Below, piece after piece: positions 49,132 to 58,667 of a DNA stretch of 64,000 nt. The notes below the pieces were generated by a model. It did no database searches, was not told the origin of the DNA, and saw only the letters and a list, made by a program, of their open reading frames with translations. Source of the stretch: Vogesella oryzae (GTDB lineage: Bacteria > Pseudomonadota > Gammaproteobacteria > Burkholderiales > Chromobacteriaceae); assembly GCF_902829295.1 (NCBI RefSeq), contig NZ_CADEPL010000009.1, forward strand, positions 47,817 through 111,816. The letters are read 5' to 3'. Positions within the stretch are counted from its first letter, which is position 1, and each line of letters starts with the position of its first letter. The translations under genes were made by a program, and so were the position numbers.

Positions 49132-49905
49132 ATGCTTCGAATCGTTTCGGCCAACCTCAACGGTATCCGCTCGGCGGACAAGAAAGGTTTCTTCGACTGG
49201 CTGGCAGGCCACAACGCCGATTTCGTCTGCGTGCAGGAGTTGAAGGCGCAGGCCGGCGACCTGTCCGAGCGCATGCGTGCGCCGGATGGCTACACGGGTT
49301 ACTTCCACTACGCCGAGAAGAAGGGTTACAGCGGCGTGGGCATCTACAGCCGGCACCAGCCGGATGCGGTGGTGGAAGGTCTGGGCGTGGACTGGATCGA
49401 TGCCGAAGGCCGTTACCTGCAGCTGGATTTCGGTAACTTGTCGGTGGTGTCGCTGTATCTGCCGTCCGGCTCCAGCAGCGATGAGCGCCAGCAGGTGAAA
49501 TTCCAGTTTCTGGACGTGTTCATGCCGCACCTGGACAGCCTGCGCGAAAGCGGCCGCGACGTGGTGATCTGCGGCGACTGGAACATCGCCCACAACGAGA
49601 TCGACCTCAAGAACTGGAAAGGCAACCTGAAGAACTCCGGCTTCCTGCCGGAAGAGCGCGCCTGGATGACCGACCTGCTGTCGCGCGGCTGGTGCGATAC
49701 CTGGCGCCGTTTGTACCCGGAGGCGCCGGGCTACAGCTGGTGGAGCAACCGTGGCCAGGCCTATGCCAAGGACGTGGGCTGGCGTATCGACTACCACATC
49801 GTGTCGCCGGGCATGATGGAGGCCGCACGCGCAGCCAGCGTGTACAAGGACGAGAAGTTCTCCGACCACGCACCACTGACGGTGGACTACGACAGGGCTC
49901 TGTGA
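49132..49905 (+). CDS. xth: Exodeoxyribonuclease III
   Basis: 257-residue Mg-dependent AP endonuclease/3'-exonuclease of base excision repair. Motifs [82 protein letters not shown] and [12 protein letters not shown] hold the catalytic Asn, Glu, Asp and His. The start at 49132 has a spaced GGGAG. Its TGA shares a base with the ATG of the next gene. Confidence 0.95.
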   Translation: MLRIVSANLNGIRSADKKGFFDWLAGHNADFVCVQELKAQAGDLSERMRAPDGYTGYFHYAEKKGYSGVGIYSRHQPDAVVEGLGVDWIDAEGRYLQLDFGNLSVVSLYLPSGSSSDERQQVKFQFLDVFMPHLDSLRESGRDVVICGDWNIAHNEIDLKNWKGNLKNSGFLPEERAWMTDLLSRGWCDTWRRLYPEAPGYSWWSNRGQAYAKDVGWRIDYHIVSPGMMEAARAASVYKDEKFSDHAPLTVDYDRAL

Positions 49906-50501
49906 TGTGGGACGATGATGATGTGTTCCTGGTGACCGTGCCGGGCTGGGGCAACTCCGGCCCGCAGCACTGGCAGAGCTACTGGGAAGTGCTGTACCCG
50001 CTGGCGCGGCGCGTGGAACAGGACAACTGGCTGTACCCGACGCGCGCGGAATGGGTGGAACGGCTGGCGGCCACGGTGGACGATTGTGCCGGCAAGGTGG
50101 TGCTGGCGGCACACAGCCTGGGCTGCCACACCGTGGTGGCGTGGCTGGCGCAGGCCAGCCTGATGCAGCAGCGCAAGGTGCTGGGCGTGCTGCTGGTGGC
50201 GCCGCCGGCGTTGCCGATCACGCCAGAGCGGGCGCTGGCCAGCGGCGAATTGCCGCAAGGTGCCGCGTTGCCGGATTTTGCCGGCTTCGAGCAGGCACAG
50301 GTGCTGCAGCTGCCGGTACCGGTGCGGCTGGTAGCCAGCCGTGACGATCTGTTCTGCGACTGGGCCGAGGCCGAGGCGATGGCGGCGGGCTGGGGAGCGA
50401 AGTTGCTGGATGCCGGCAACGCCGGCCACATGGGCAGCAACAGCGCGCTGGGTGACTGGAAGGCCGGCCAGAAGCTGATCCAGCAATTGATGCTGGGCTG
50501 A
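49905..50501 (+). CDS. RBBP9/YdeN-family alpha/beta hydrolase
   Basis: 198-residue serine hydrolase. It starts [28 protein letters not shown], typical of the RBBP9/YdeN group, with the nucleophile Ser71 in LAAHSLGCHTVVAWLA and the catalytic His in NAGHMGSNSALGDW. It starts in the xth stop codon (TGATG), so it is translated with xth. Substrate unknown. Confidence 0.9.
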   Translation: MWDDDDVFLVTVPGWGNSGPQHWQSYWEVLYPLARRVEQDNWLYPTRAEWVERLAATVDDCAGKVVLAAHSLGCHTVVAWLAQASLMQQRKVLGVLLVAPPALPITPERALASGELPQGAALPDFAGFEQAQVLQLPVPVRLVASRDDLFCDWAEAEAMAAGWGAKLLDAGNAGHMGSNSALGDWKAGQKLIQQLMLG

Positions 50502-50521
50502 TTCGTTATCGGCAGAAACAT

Positions 50522-50551
50522 AAAAGGTTGGCCACATGCGGCCAACCTTTT
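50522..50551. terminator. Convergent terminator with DUS-like arms
   Basis: AAAAGGTTGGCC (50522-50533) and GGCCAACCTTTT (50540-50551) form a 12-bp stem with a 6-base loop. Only the right arm carries the full 9-mer (50538); the left has GTTGGCCAC. A/T runs on both ends allow bidirectional termination. Confidence 0.85.
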
Positions 50552-50570
50552 CGTTTTTGCGGACGCTAAG

Positions 50571-51185
50571 TCAGGCGAAGGCGTGCTGGCCGGCATCGGC
50601 CTGGCGCAATACCTGCAGCGCGTGTGCCACGTAGCTTTCCTTCTCGCCGACCGGGGCCATGTAGTGCAGCGCGGCTTCCGCCGCCGGCTCGCCGACCAGG
50701 CGGGAGATCAGCCAGGCCGCCAGATAGGCGGAGGCCAGGCAGCCGCCGGCGGTGGCGACGCTGCCGTTGACGTGCAGCGGCGTCTGCAGCGGACGCACCC
50801 CCAGTTCCTGCAGCCACGGCGCGGTGGTCAGATCGGTACAGGCCACGCCGTCCTGCAGCAGTCCGAGTCGCGCCAGGATCAGCGCGCCGGAGCACTGCGC
50901 CGCGATCAGCTGCCGCGAGCGGTCCAGCTGCAGCCGCGCCAGCATCGCCTCATCCTGGATGATGTGGCGGGTCTGCATGCCACTGCCCACCAGCACCGCA
51001 TCGGCGCCGGCGGCCTCCTCCAGCGTGATGTGGCCATGCAGCGTCACGCCGTTCATCGAGGTGACCTGCGGGGTGGGCGTCGCCAGCGACACGCGCAGCT
51101 TCGGGCTTACGCGGTTGAGGATGCCCAGCGCGATCAGCGAGTCCAGTTCGTTGAAGCCTTCAAAAGTCAGGATAGCGACGTGCAT
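50571..51185 (-). CDS. DJ-1/PfpI family protein
   Basis: 204-residue glutamine-amidotransferase-like fold protein. It opens MHVAILTFEGFNELDSLIALGILNR and the nucleophile elbow is LIAAQCSGALILARLGLLQDG (Cys97). It resembles the isonitrile hydratase/ThiJ-like branch. The exact activity is unknown. Ends in a bidirectional terminator. Confidence 0.88.
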   Translation of the reverse strand: MHVAILTFEGFNELDSLIALGILNRVSPKLRVSLATPTPQVTSMNGVTLHGHITLEEAAGADAVLVGSGMQTRHIIQDEAMLARLQLDRSRQLIAAQCSGALILARLGLLQDGVACTDLTTAPWLQELGVRPLQTPLHVNGSVATAGGCLASAYLAAWLISRLVGEPAAEAALHYMAPVGEKESYVAHALQVLRQADAGQHAFA

Positions 51186-51252
51186 GGGGTGCCCTCGTCA
51201 AGTATGGGCCGTCAGCGCGAACCTTCGCGTCATGGCCGGTTGTCAGTTGTGT

Positions 51253-52092
51253 TCAGCTGCCGGTAGCAACCGGACGGCTGTCATCGCTGCACCACTCGCT
51301 CCACGAGCCGGTGTACAGCCGCGCACCGGCGAGGCCGGCGTGTTCCAGCGCCAGCTTGTTGTGGCAGGCGGTGACGCCGCTGCCGCAATACAGCACCACC
51401 TCGCTGGCCGGCGTGTCGCCGAGCACGGCCTGCCATTCTGCGGCCAACGTTGCTGCCGGCTTGAAGCGGCCATCCTGCAGGTTGTGCTGGAAGAAGCGGT
51501 TGCGTGCGCCCGGAATATGGCCGCCCACCGGGTCCAGCGTCTCGTTCTGGCCGGCAAAGCGGTCCGGCGCGCGGGCGTCCACCAGCTGGAACGCCTGCTT
51601 TTCGAGGTTGGCCGCAACCTCGTCCACTTCCAGTACTTCTTCCAACGCCGGGCGCATCACGAAGCGGGTGCTGCGTTTCTCCGGTGCTTCGGTATTGATG
51701 GTGCCGCCGGCTGCCTGCCAAGCCTGAAAGCCGCCATCCAGCACCGCGACCGCTTCGTGGCCCAGCCAGCGCAGCAGCCACCAGGCGCGCGCGGCGTACA
51801 TGCCGCCGGCGTCATCGTAGGCTACCACCTGGCTATCCGGGCCGATGCCCAGCGCGCCGAAGTTCACAGCTAAGCGCTGGCCATCCGGCAGCGGGTGGCG
51901 GCCATTGCTGCCGTTCTTGGCGCCGGACAGGTGGTAGTCCAGATGCAGGTACTGGGCGCCCGGCAGATGACCGGCTTCGTACACGGTGGGGCCGTAGGCC
52001 GGATCGGCCAGCTGGAAACGGCAGTCCAGAATCACCAGATTGGCGGGGTCGAGTTGTTGCAGTTCGCTGGCGGAAATCAGGGTACGGTACAT
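51253..52092 (-). CDS. sseA: 3-mercaptopyruvate sulfurtransferase-like rhodanese
   Basis: 279-residue tandem rhodanese. The inactive N-terminal domain (VILDCRFQLADPAYGPTVYEAGHLPGAQYLHLDYHLSG) is followed by the active domain with FQLVDARAPDRFAGQNETLDPVGGHIPGARN and the catalytic loop LYCGSGVTACHN (Cys236). The CGSGVT loop indicates mercaptopyruvate rather than thiosulfate as donor. The ATG at 52092 has AAGGAGA upstream. Two DUS-like copies lie in it. Confidence 0.92.
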   Translation of the reverse strand: MYRTLISASELQQLDPANLVILDCRFQLADPAYGPTVYEAGHLPGAQYLHLDYHLSGAKNGSNGRHPLPDGQRLAVNFGALGIGPDSQVVAYDDAGGMYAARAWWLLRWLGHEAVAVLDGGFQAWQAAGGTINTEAPEKRSTRFVMRPALEEVLEVDEVAANLEKQAFQLVDARAPDRFAGQNETLDPVGGHIPGARNRFFQHNLQDGRFKPAATLAAEWQAVLGDTPASEVVLYCGSGVTACHNKLALEHAGLAGARLYTGSWSEWCSDDSRPVATGS

Positions 52093-52123
52093 GGCGTTCT
52101 CCTTGCTCGGGACGCTGCGGGCA

Positions 52124-52183
52124 CCTTGCGAAGCCAGCCGGCAGGCCGGCTTCGCAAGGCGTCCTGACCGCCGGTTGGCGGTC
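52124..52183 (-). terminator. Two adjacent hairpins between the HIT and sseA genes
   Basis: 12-bp arms CCTTGCGAAGCC (52124-52135) / GGCTTCGCAAGG (52148-52159), and GACCGCC (52166-52172) / GGCGGTC (52177-52183). They follow the HIT gene on the minus strand and precede sseA. No long T run follows, so termination strength is uncertain. Confidence 0.6.
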
Positions 52184-52232
52184 AAGCGTTGTTTGAAATA
52201 TTAAACGTTTATTACCTTAACACGCGGCCCGC

Positions 52233-52631
52233 TTAGGCGGCCAGCTTGGCGCGCAGCACTGCGGCCAACTGTGGCAGGCCGTGTGCCACACCGTCGCGCT
52301 GTGCGGCGCCCCACAGCGGATTGGGGAAATGCTTGTCGTCGGCAAAGCGCGGGATCACGTGCCAGTGCAGGTGCGGCACCATATTGCCGAAGCTGGCGAG
52401 GTTGATCTTGTCCGGATGCAGCACGTCGCGCAGCGCCTGCTCGGTGCGCAGCACCCAGTCCAGCACGTGGGCGCGGTCGGCGGCGGACAGGTCGGTCATT
52501 TCCTTGACGTGCGCGTGCCAGATCACGCGGCAGAACGCCGGATAGTCGGCATCGGCCACCAGAATCACCCGCAGTTTGTCGTCACGGTACAGGATGTCGC
52601 CACCGTCCTGGTGGCACAGTTCGCATTGCAT
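52233..52631 (-). CDS. HIT family hydrolase
   Basis: 132-residue histidine-triad protein (nucleotide hydrolase/transferase superfamily). It opens with the zinc-like pair MQCELCHQDGGDILY and has the HIT motif VPHLHWHVIPRF (His87, His89, His91). The ATG at 52631 is chosen over an upstream TTG. It is 30 bases downstream of hemF on the same strand. A DUS-like copy (52648) lies between them. Confidence 0.92.
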   Translation of the reverse strand: MQCELCHQDGGDILYRDDKLRVILVADADYPAFCRVIWHAHVKEMTDLSAADRAHVLDWVLRTEQALRDVLHPDKINLASFGNMVPHLHWHVIPRFADDKHFPNPLWGAAQRDGVAHGLPQLAAVLRAKLAA

Positions 52632-52661
52632 GGTTTGCTCTTTCAAGGTTGGCCGCCGCTG

Positions 52662-53570
<909 letters not shown>

Positions 53571-53665
53571 TCACGTATCCTGCATTTTTGGGCTGATGAC
53601 CGATTGTAACCCGTTCACTCGCGCCGGCACCGGCTGTGGTAGCGACGCATACGCAAGGAGCTTGC

Positions 53666-54286
53666 ATGATCGATCTGTACACCTGGGGGACCCCCAACGG
53701 CAAGAAAGTTTCCATCGCGCTGGAAGAGCTGGGGCTGGCGTACCGGGTGATTCCGGTAGATATCCACCATAACCAGCAGTTTGCGCCGGATTTTCTCAAG
53801 ATCAGCCCCAATAACAAGATTCCGGCCATCGTCGATCATGACGGTCCGGGTGGCGCGCCGTTGGCGTTGTTCGAATCCGGCGCGATTCTGATCTACCTGG
53901 CGGAAAAGTGCGGCCAACTGTTGGCCGCAGACGGCGCCGCGCGCTACCAGACGCTGCAGTGGCTGATGTTCCAGATGGGCGGCTTCGGGCCGATGCTGGG
54001 GCAGGCGCATCACTTCTTGCGCTACGCGCCGGAGCCGGTGCCGTACGCGCAGAAGCGCTACCACGACGAAACGCTGCGGCTGTACCGCGTGCTGGACACG
54101 CAACTGGCCGGCAACCGCTTCGTTACCGGCAACGATTACAGCATTGCCGATATCGCCATCTACCCGTGGGCGGCGCGCCACGAATGGCATCACGTCGATC
54201 TGGCAGCCTTCCCCAACGTGGCGCGCTGGTATGCCGAGCTGGGCGCGCGGCCGGCGGTGCAGCGCGGCATGGCGGTACCCGGCTGA
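53666..54286 (+). CDS. Glutathione S-transferase (YfcG/Ure2p-like)
   Basis: 206-residue GST. The N-terminal thioredoxin fold has IDLYTWGTPNGKKVSIALEELGLAYRVIPVDI, NNKIPAIVDHDGPGGAPLALFESGAILIYLAEK, and the helical domain YSIADIAIYPWAARHEWHHVDL. TPNGKK in the active-site loop is the YfcG/YghU pattern, usually linked to disulfide reductase activity with glutathione. The start at 53666 has AAGGAG. Two DUS-like cores (53910, 53920) sit ten bases apart inside it. Confidence 0.92.
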   Translation: MIDLYTWGTPNGKKVSIALEELGLAYRVIPVDIHHNQQFAPDFLKISPNNKIPAIVDHDGPGGAPLALFESGAILIYLAEKCGQLLAADGAARYQTLQWLMFQMGGFGPMLGQAHHFLRYAPEPVPYAQKRYHDETLRLYRVLDTQLAGNRFVTGNDYSIADIAIYPWAARHEWHHVDLAAFPNVARWYAELGARPAVQRGMAVPG

Positions 54287-54325
54287 GAGCGGCGGCCAAG
54301 GTTGGCCGCAAGCTGGCAGGCGGAC

Positions 54326-54412
54326 AAAAAAAATGCCCGTCCGGCGGGACGGGCAAAGCAACGCACTTCAACACACTTCAAACCAAAAAGATGCCCGCCG
54401 CAGCGGCGGGCA
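54326..54412 (-). terminator. Two tandem intrinsic terminators of the OMP gene
   Basis: On the minus strand, TGCCCGCCGC / GCGGCGGGCA (54392-54412) comes first, then TGCCCGTCC / GGACGGGCA (54334-54355) followed by a run of eight T. Both lie between convergent genes. Confidence 0.85.
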
Positions 54413-54448
54413 AAGGTTTACACGAGGAGGGAGAACAACAGGAAACGC

Positions 54449-55039
54449 TTAGAACAGGTAGGACACGCCCACTTTCAGCGCGGCAGCCGGCGCGGTGTCG
54501 GTGATGTCCTTGTGTTCGATATTGCCGATGCCTTCGTATTCGGCACGCAGGCTGACTTGCTTGTTCAGTTTGTAGGCGGCGCCGACGCCCAGGCCGAGGC
54601 CAACGCTGGTGTCCTTGCTGCTTTCCAGCGCGGCATTGCTGCTGGTGAATTTGCTGCGGATGTAGTTGGCGGAGACCTTGCCGTACACCTCGAACTGGTC
54701 ATTCACGGGAATGATGCCAAGTGCAGCTGCACGAAAAGTGTCGTAGTCGAGCTTGCCGGCGCCGTTGAGCTTGATGCCGTCACCCTGGCGCAGGTAGCTG
54801 CCTTCCACGGCGAAATTGTCGTTGATGCGCTTGCCGACCCCCAGCTCTGCCAGGCCGGCGCTGGAGTCATCGTCGTTTACCTTGGTGCTGCCGACACCGG
54901 CGCGGCTGGCGGCGCCGTCTTTCAAGGTCCACTGGTTGCTGGATACGCCCAGGTTGCCGAACACGTAGTTGCCGGTATCGGCGGCGTAGGCGGAACTACC
55001 GGCGGCGATCAGTACGGAAGCGATAAGCAGTTTCTTCAT
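54449..55039 (-). CDS. Outer-membrane beta-barrel protein
   Basis: 196-residue protein with a Sec signal peptide (MKKLLIASVLIAAGSSAYA) and eight or so amphipathic strands (VFGNLGVSSNQWTL, AGLAELGVGKRINDNFAVEGSYLRQ, VYGKVSANYIRSKF, VGLGLGVGAAYKLNKQVSLRAEYEGIG), ending KVGVSYLF with the terminal Phe of outer membrane proteins. It belongs to the OmpA-like/OMP_b-brl transmembrane group. Function is unknown. Strong ribosome site and tandem terminators suggest good expression. Confidence 0.85.
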   Translation of the reverse strand: MKKLLIASVLIAAGSSAYAADTGNYVFGNLGVSSNQWTLKDGAASRAGVGSTKVNDDDSSAGLAELGVGKRINDNFAVEGSYLRQGDGIKLNGAGKLDYDTFRAAALGIIPVNDQFEVYGKVSANYIRSKFTSSNAALESSKDTSVGLGLGVGAAYKLNKQVSLRAEYEGIGNIEHKDITDTAPAAALKVGVSYLF

Positions 55040-55191
55040 GAGGCACTCCTGTTGAGTCATCAGTGAACTAAGTTGATGGGCTCATTGTGCTAGGGGTACC
55101 CGGTTAACACTATGTCGCTTGCGTAGGCGGAATGTGCTGGCGGCGTGGCGTTGTGTGACGCTGTGTGACTGCGGGGGCGGAACTGTAGCGC

Positions 55192-56520
55192 TCAGGCTGC
55201 CGGCGGCTGCTGCGGTATCAGCAGGGACATGCGGGCGCCGCCCAGCGCATCGGCGGCAGCGGCGCGCGCCTCGCCGCCGTGGTGCAGGGCGATCAGCCGC
55301 ACGAACGACAGTCCCAGACCGTGGCCGCCGGTGGCACGGTCGCGCGAGCGGTCTAGCCGCTGGAACGGCTCGAACACGCGGTCGCGCTCGGCGGCCGGAA
55401 TGCCCGGCCCGTCATCGTCCACATCCACATGCAGCAGGCCGGCTTGCTGCCACACCCGCATGTGTACGCGGCCGGTGGCGTACTTGAAGGCATTCAGCAG
55501 CAGGTTGCGGGTGGCGACATACATCAGCTTGCGGTCGAAGGTGGTGCTGCCGCTGGCGCAATCCAGCGTCAGCGTGATGTGGGCCGGCTTGAGCGGCTGC
55601 AGCAGGGCGATCAGGTCATCGAACCATTCGCGCAGATCGACGGTTTCGTACTGCAGCGCCACCTCGCCGCGGTCCAGCCGCGCGTAGCTGAGGCTGACGT
55701 TGAGCAGCTCGTCCAGCTCGGCCAGGTCGCGCTCCATGCCTTCGCGGAACTGGTGGCGCTCGTGTTCGTCTTCGGCCTCGTCCAGCATGGTGAGGCCAAA
55801 GCGCAGCCGCGCCACCGGGGTGCGCAGTTCATGCGCCACCGCGTGTGCCAGCGCCTGGCGGGTCTCCATCTGCCGTTCCAGCCGTGCTGCCATGTCGTTG
55901 ATCAGCTCGGCCAGCGGGCCGAACAGCGGACTCTTGAGGTTGGCCGCACGGGCGGACAGGTCGCCTTCGGCCAGCTGGGTGGCGGTGGTGCGCAGCGATT
56001 TGAGCGCCTGCCAGTGCGGCCGCAGGTTGAAATAGATCATCAGCGCCAGCGGCGCACCGAAAAAGCCGAACCACAGCAGGAACAGGCCGCTTTCGCTTTG
56101 CAGCCAGCCCTGGCTGTCCGGATCTTCCAGCGGCCCCAGCATCAGCACCTGGCGGGTGCCAGGCAGCGGCGCGTACAGCAGTTTGCGGTCGCTATCCAGC
56201 CAGTTGTTGCCGCTGGCCAGCCAGGCGCGGGCATCGTCGCTCAGGCCGGTCGGGGCGTCCGGCAGCAGCTCTAGCGGGTAGGCAAACAGTTCGCCGATGG
56301 TGGCCAGCTCGCGCTCGCGCAGCTCCGGCGGACGGGCCAGCAGCTGGCGCTGGATCATGCGCACCGGGCCGGCCATCTGCTGCTCGATGCGGTCGCGCTC
56401 GGCACCGGAGGTGAGCAGGATCAGCAGGCCGACAAAGCCCAGCAACAGCACGAATTGCACCACCATGGTCTGCACGAAGTAGCGTGCAAACAGTGCGGCC
56501 AACCCGGGTAGCGGTTTCAC
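55192..56520 (-). CDS. Sensor histidine kinase (RstB-like)
   Basis: 442-residue membrane kinase: helix 1 (TMVVQFVLLLGFVGLLILLTSGA), a small periplasmic domain, helix 2 (LFLLWFGFFGAPLALMIYF), HAMP, the phospho-acceptor His in ALAHAVAHELRTPVARLRF, then N (RNLLLNAFKYA), G1 (DVDDDGPGIP) and G2 (GGHGLGLSFVRLI) boxes. Its start overlaps the response-regulator stop by four bases. The pair resembles E. coli RstBA. The signal is unknown. Confidence 0.92.
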   Translation of the reverse strand: MKPLPGLAALFARYFVQTMVVQFVLLLGFVGLLILLTSGAERDRIEQQMAGPVRMIQRQLLARPPELRERELATIGELFAYPLELLPDAPTGLSDDARAWLASGNNWLDSDRKLLYAPLPGTRQVLMLGPLEDPDSQGWLQSESGLFLLWFGFFGAPLALMIYFNLRPHWQALKSLRTTATQLAEGDLSARAANLKSPLFGPLAELINDMAARLERQMETRQALAHAVAHELRTPVARLRFGLTMLDEAEDEHERHQFREGMERDLAELDELLNVSLSYARLDRGEVALQYETVDLREWFDDLIALLQPLKPAHITLTLDCASGSTTFDRKLMYVATRNLLLNAFKYATGRVHMRVWQQAGLLHVDVDDDGPGIPAAERDRVFEPFQRLDRSRDRATGGHGLGLSFVRLIALHHGGEARAAAADALGGARMSLLIPQQPPAA

Positions 56521-57215
56521 TCCCAGTCGCTCCGCGAGAACAGATAGCCTTTGCCGCGCACGGTCTTGATGCGGGTGGGGGTGTCCGGGTTGTCGCCCAG
56601 TTTCTTGCGCAGCCGCGAGATGCGGGCGTCGATGGAGCGGTCCAGACCGTCAAAACCGATGCCGCGCAGTTCGTTCATGATGTCGTCGCGCGACAGGATT
56701 TCGCCGGCGTGGCTGGCCAGCAGCCACAGCAGGTCGAATTCGGCGGTGGTCAGCTCCATTGCTTCGCCTGCCAGCGTCGCCTCGCGCGTGGCCTGGCTGA
56801 TGCTGAACTGGCCGAAGTGCAGGCTGCCGTCGGCGGCCGGCGCCGCATCGTTGTCACTACGGCGCAGCAGCGCGCGGATGCGCGCCAGCAGGCGGCGCGG
56901 TTCCACCGGCTTGGACAGGTAATCGTCGGCGCCCAGTTCCAGCCCCAGGATTTCGTCGATCTCCTCGTCGCGGGCGGTCATCATCAGGATGCGGCCGTGG
57001 TAGCGCGGGCGGATGTCGCGGCACACCTCGAAGCCGTCCTTGCCCGGCAGCATCACGTCGAGAATCACCAGCTCGGGGTTGGCCGCCAGAATGGCGTCGC
57101 CGGCGGTGTCGCCGCGCGGGTGGTGGGCGACCTCGTAGCCGTGTTTGGCCAGGTACTGTATGACCAGATCGGCCAGGCGCTGGTCGTCTTCGACCAGCAT
57201 CAGTCGGGTAGACAT
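56517..57215 (-). CDS. OmpR-family response regulator (RstA-like)
   Basis: 232-residue regulator. Receiver with acidic pair MLVEDDQRLADLV, phospho-acceptor Asp in LVILDVMLPGKDG and Lys in DDYLSKPVEPRRLLARIRALLRR. The OmpR winged helix has ELTTAEFDLLWLLASHAGEILSRDDIMNELRGIGFDGLDRSIDARISRLRKKLGDNPDTPTRIKTVRGKGYLF; this C-terminal block is close to RstA. First gene of the two-component operon. Confidence 0.93.
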   Translation of the reverse strand: MSTRLMLVEDDQRLADLVIQYLAKHGYEVAHHPRGDTAGDAILAANPELVILDVMLPGKDGFEVCRDIRPRYHGRILMMTARDEEIDEILGLELGADDYLSKPVEPRRLLARIRALLRRSDNDAAPAADGSLHFGQFSISQATREATLAGEAMELTTAEFDLLWLLASHAGEILSRDDIMNELRGIGFDGLDRSIDARISRLRKKLGDNPDTPTRIKTVRGKGYLFSRSDWE

Positions 57216-57274
57216 GAGACTCTCCGGTGGGTAGCTGTCATCGTCGGCTTTATACCGCAGTCACGGCAAGCAAA

Positions 57275-57295
57275 ACAGCCCGCTGTGCGGGCTGT
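57275..57295 (-). terminator. Hairpin after homoserine kinase gene
   Basis: 9-bp stem ACAGCCCGC / GCGGGCTGT with a TGT loop, 24 bases past the thrB stop on the minus strand, followed by TTTTG. A short T tail. Confidence 0.65.
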
Positions 57296-57319
57296 CGGTA
57301 GCGGACGGGGTGTTACGGA

Positions 57320-58258
57320 CTACAGCCAGAACTGCTGGCGCTGGCGATGGGCCAGCAGCAGGCGCTGGAAGACGCCCGGATCCTTGGTAAAGGTCAGCTC
57401 GCCGCTGGCCGGACGGTAGAAGTCCAGCAGGCGCGAAGTCCAGAAGCGGATGGCCGCGGCGCGCAACATCAGCGGCCAGGCCTGTACTTCGGCTGCGGTC
57501 AGCGGCCGTACCGACTGGTAACCCGCCAGCAGCGCACTGGCCAGTGCATCGTCGATGCTGCCGTCCTCGCGCTGCGCCCAGTCGTTCAGCGCGATGGCGA
57601 CGTCGTACAGCAGGATGTCGTTGCAGGCGTAGTAGAAGTCGATGAAGCCGGCGATCTTGTCGCCGTCCATCAACACATTGTCCTTGAACAGGTCGGCGTG
57701 GATCACGCCATGCGGCAGATCGTCAAAGCGGTGACCGGCCTGATGCGCCAGTTCGTCACGCAACAGCGCGGCTTCGTCGGCCGGCATGTGCGGATACAGC
57801 TCGGCCGCAGTGCGGTTCCACCACGCCGGACCGCGCGGGTTGTCCATGCGCATCGGGAAGGTCTGGCCGGCGGTATGCATCTGCGCCAGCATTTCGCCCA
57901 CGGCAAAACATTGCGTGGCATTGGGCTGGCGGATGTCCTGGCCGGACAGGCAGCTCACCAGACAGGCCGGCTTGCCGGCCAGCATGGAGGCAAAGCTGTC
58001 GGTGTGGTCGGCGATCGGTGCCGGGCAGGCCACGCCGTGGCGCGACAGGTGGCTCTTGAGCTTGAGGAAGTACGGTACTTCGGCAAGCGTCAGCACCTCG
58101 AACAGCGTCAGCACATAGCGGCCGTGGGTAGTGGTGACAAAATAATTGGTGTTGGTGACGCCGGCGGCGATGCCTTTCAGTTCGACCAGTTCGCCCAGAG
58201 CATAACGCTGCAGCCAGGCACGCATCTCGTCCTGGCTGACGGTGGTGTAAACGGACAT
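57320..58258 (-). CDS. thrB: Homoserine kinase (aminoglycoside-phosphotransferase-like type)
   Basis: 312-residue kinase of threonine synthesis of the APH-fold class used by many beta- and gammaproteobacteria, unlike the GHMP-type of E. coli. It opens MSVYTTVSQDEMRAWLQRYALGELVELKGIAAGVTNTNYFV, and the catalytic block is LPHGVIHADLFKDNVLMDGDKIAGFIDFYYACNDILLYDVAIALNDW. Starts at 58258, eight bases after the DUF2782 gene. Confidence 0.95.
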   Translation of the reverse strand: MSVYTTVSQDEMRAWLQRYALGELVELKGIAAGVTNTNYFVTTTHGRYVLTLFEVLTLAEVPYFLKLKSHLSRHGVACPAPIADHTDSFASMLAGKPACLVSCLSGQDIRQPNATQCFAVGEMLAQMHTAGQTFPMRMDNPRGPAWWNRTAAELYPHMPADEAALLRDELAHQAGHRFDDLPHGVIHADLFKDNVLMDGDKIAGFIDFYYACNDILLYDVAIALNDWAQREDGSIDDALASALLAGYQSVRPLTAAEVQAWPLMLRAAAIRFWTSRLLDFYRPASGELTFTKDPGVFQRLLLAHRQRQQFWL

Positions 58259-58266
58259 GCGGGCTC

Positions 58267-58551
58267 CTAGAACGTCAGCAGCGGCCAGCTGGGCGTCAGC
58301 GTCGGACGCTCGGTAGAGCCGGTACTCTGCTGCTTCAGGCCGTGGTCCTCATCCAGCAGCATGTAGCTGGGCGCGCCTTGCGGGTTGACCTTGATCTGGT
58401 ACACCTGGCCGTTGCGACGGTATTCCTCCACCGTGCTGCTGCCGTGGTCGGTAATCTGGCGTTCCGGCTCTACACCTGCCGGTGCCAGCGCCGGCGCTGC
58501 GTGCGCCGCGAACGTGGCCAGCAGCAGGCTGGCCAGCAAAATGCGTTGCAT
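58267..58551 (-). CDS. DUF2782 family secreted protein
   Basis: 94-residue protein with a signal peptide (MQRILLASLLLATFAAHA) and the small DUF2782 domain (EPERQITDHGSSTVEEYRRNGQVYQIKVNPQGAPSYMLLDEDHG). Location between thrB and the polA neighbourhood is common in betaproteobacteria. Function unknown; probably translated with thrB. Confidence 0.88.
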   Translation of the reverse strand: MQRILLASLLLATFAAHAAPALAPAGVEPERQITDHGSSTVEEYRRNGQVYQIKVNPQGAPSYMLLDEDHGLKQQSTGSTERPTLTPSWPLLTF

Positions 58552-58667
58552 GAGGATTTCCTTGTCCTGGATTCTTGGAGTGGGCGAACGGTTCGGTCAC
58601 CGTCTCTATCCCGCCGATTCTAACATTGCCGTGCTGGCGGCAGTTGCCGCTGTGCCACTGCCAAGGC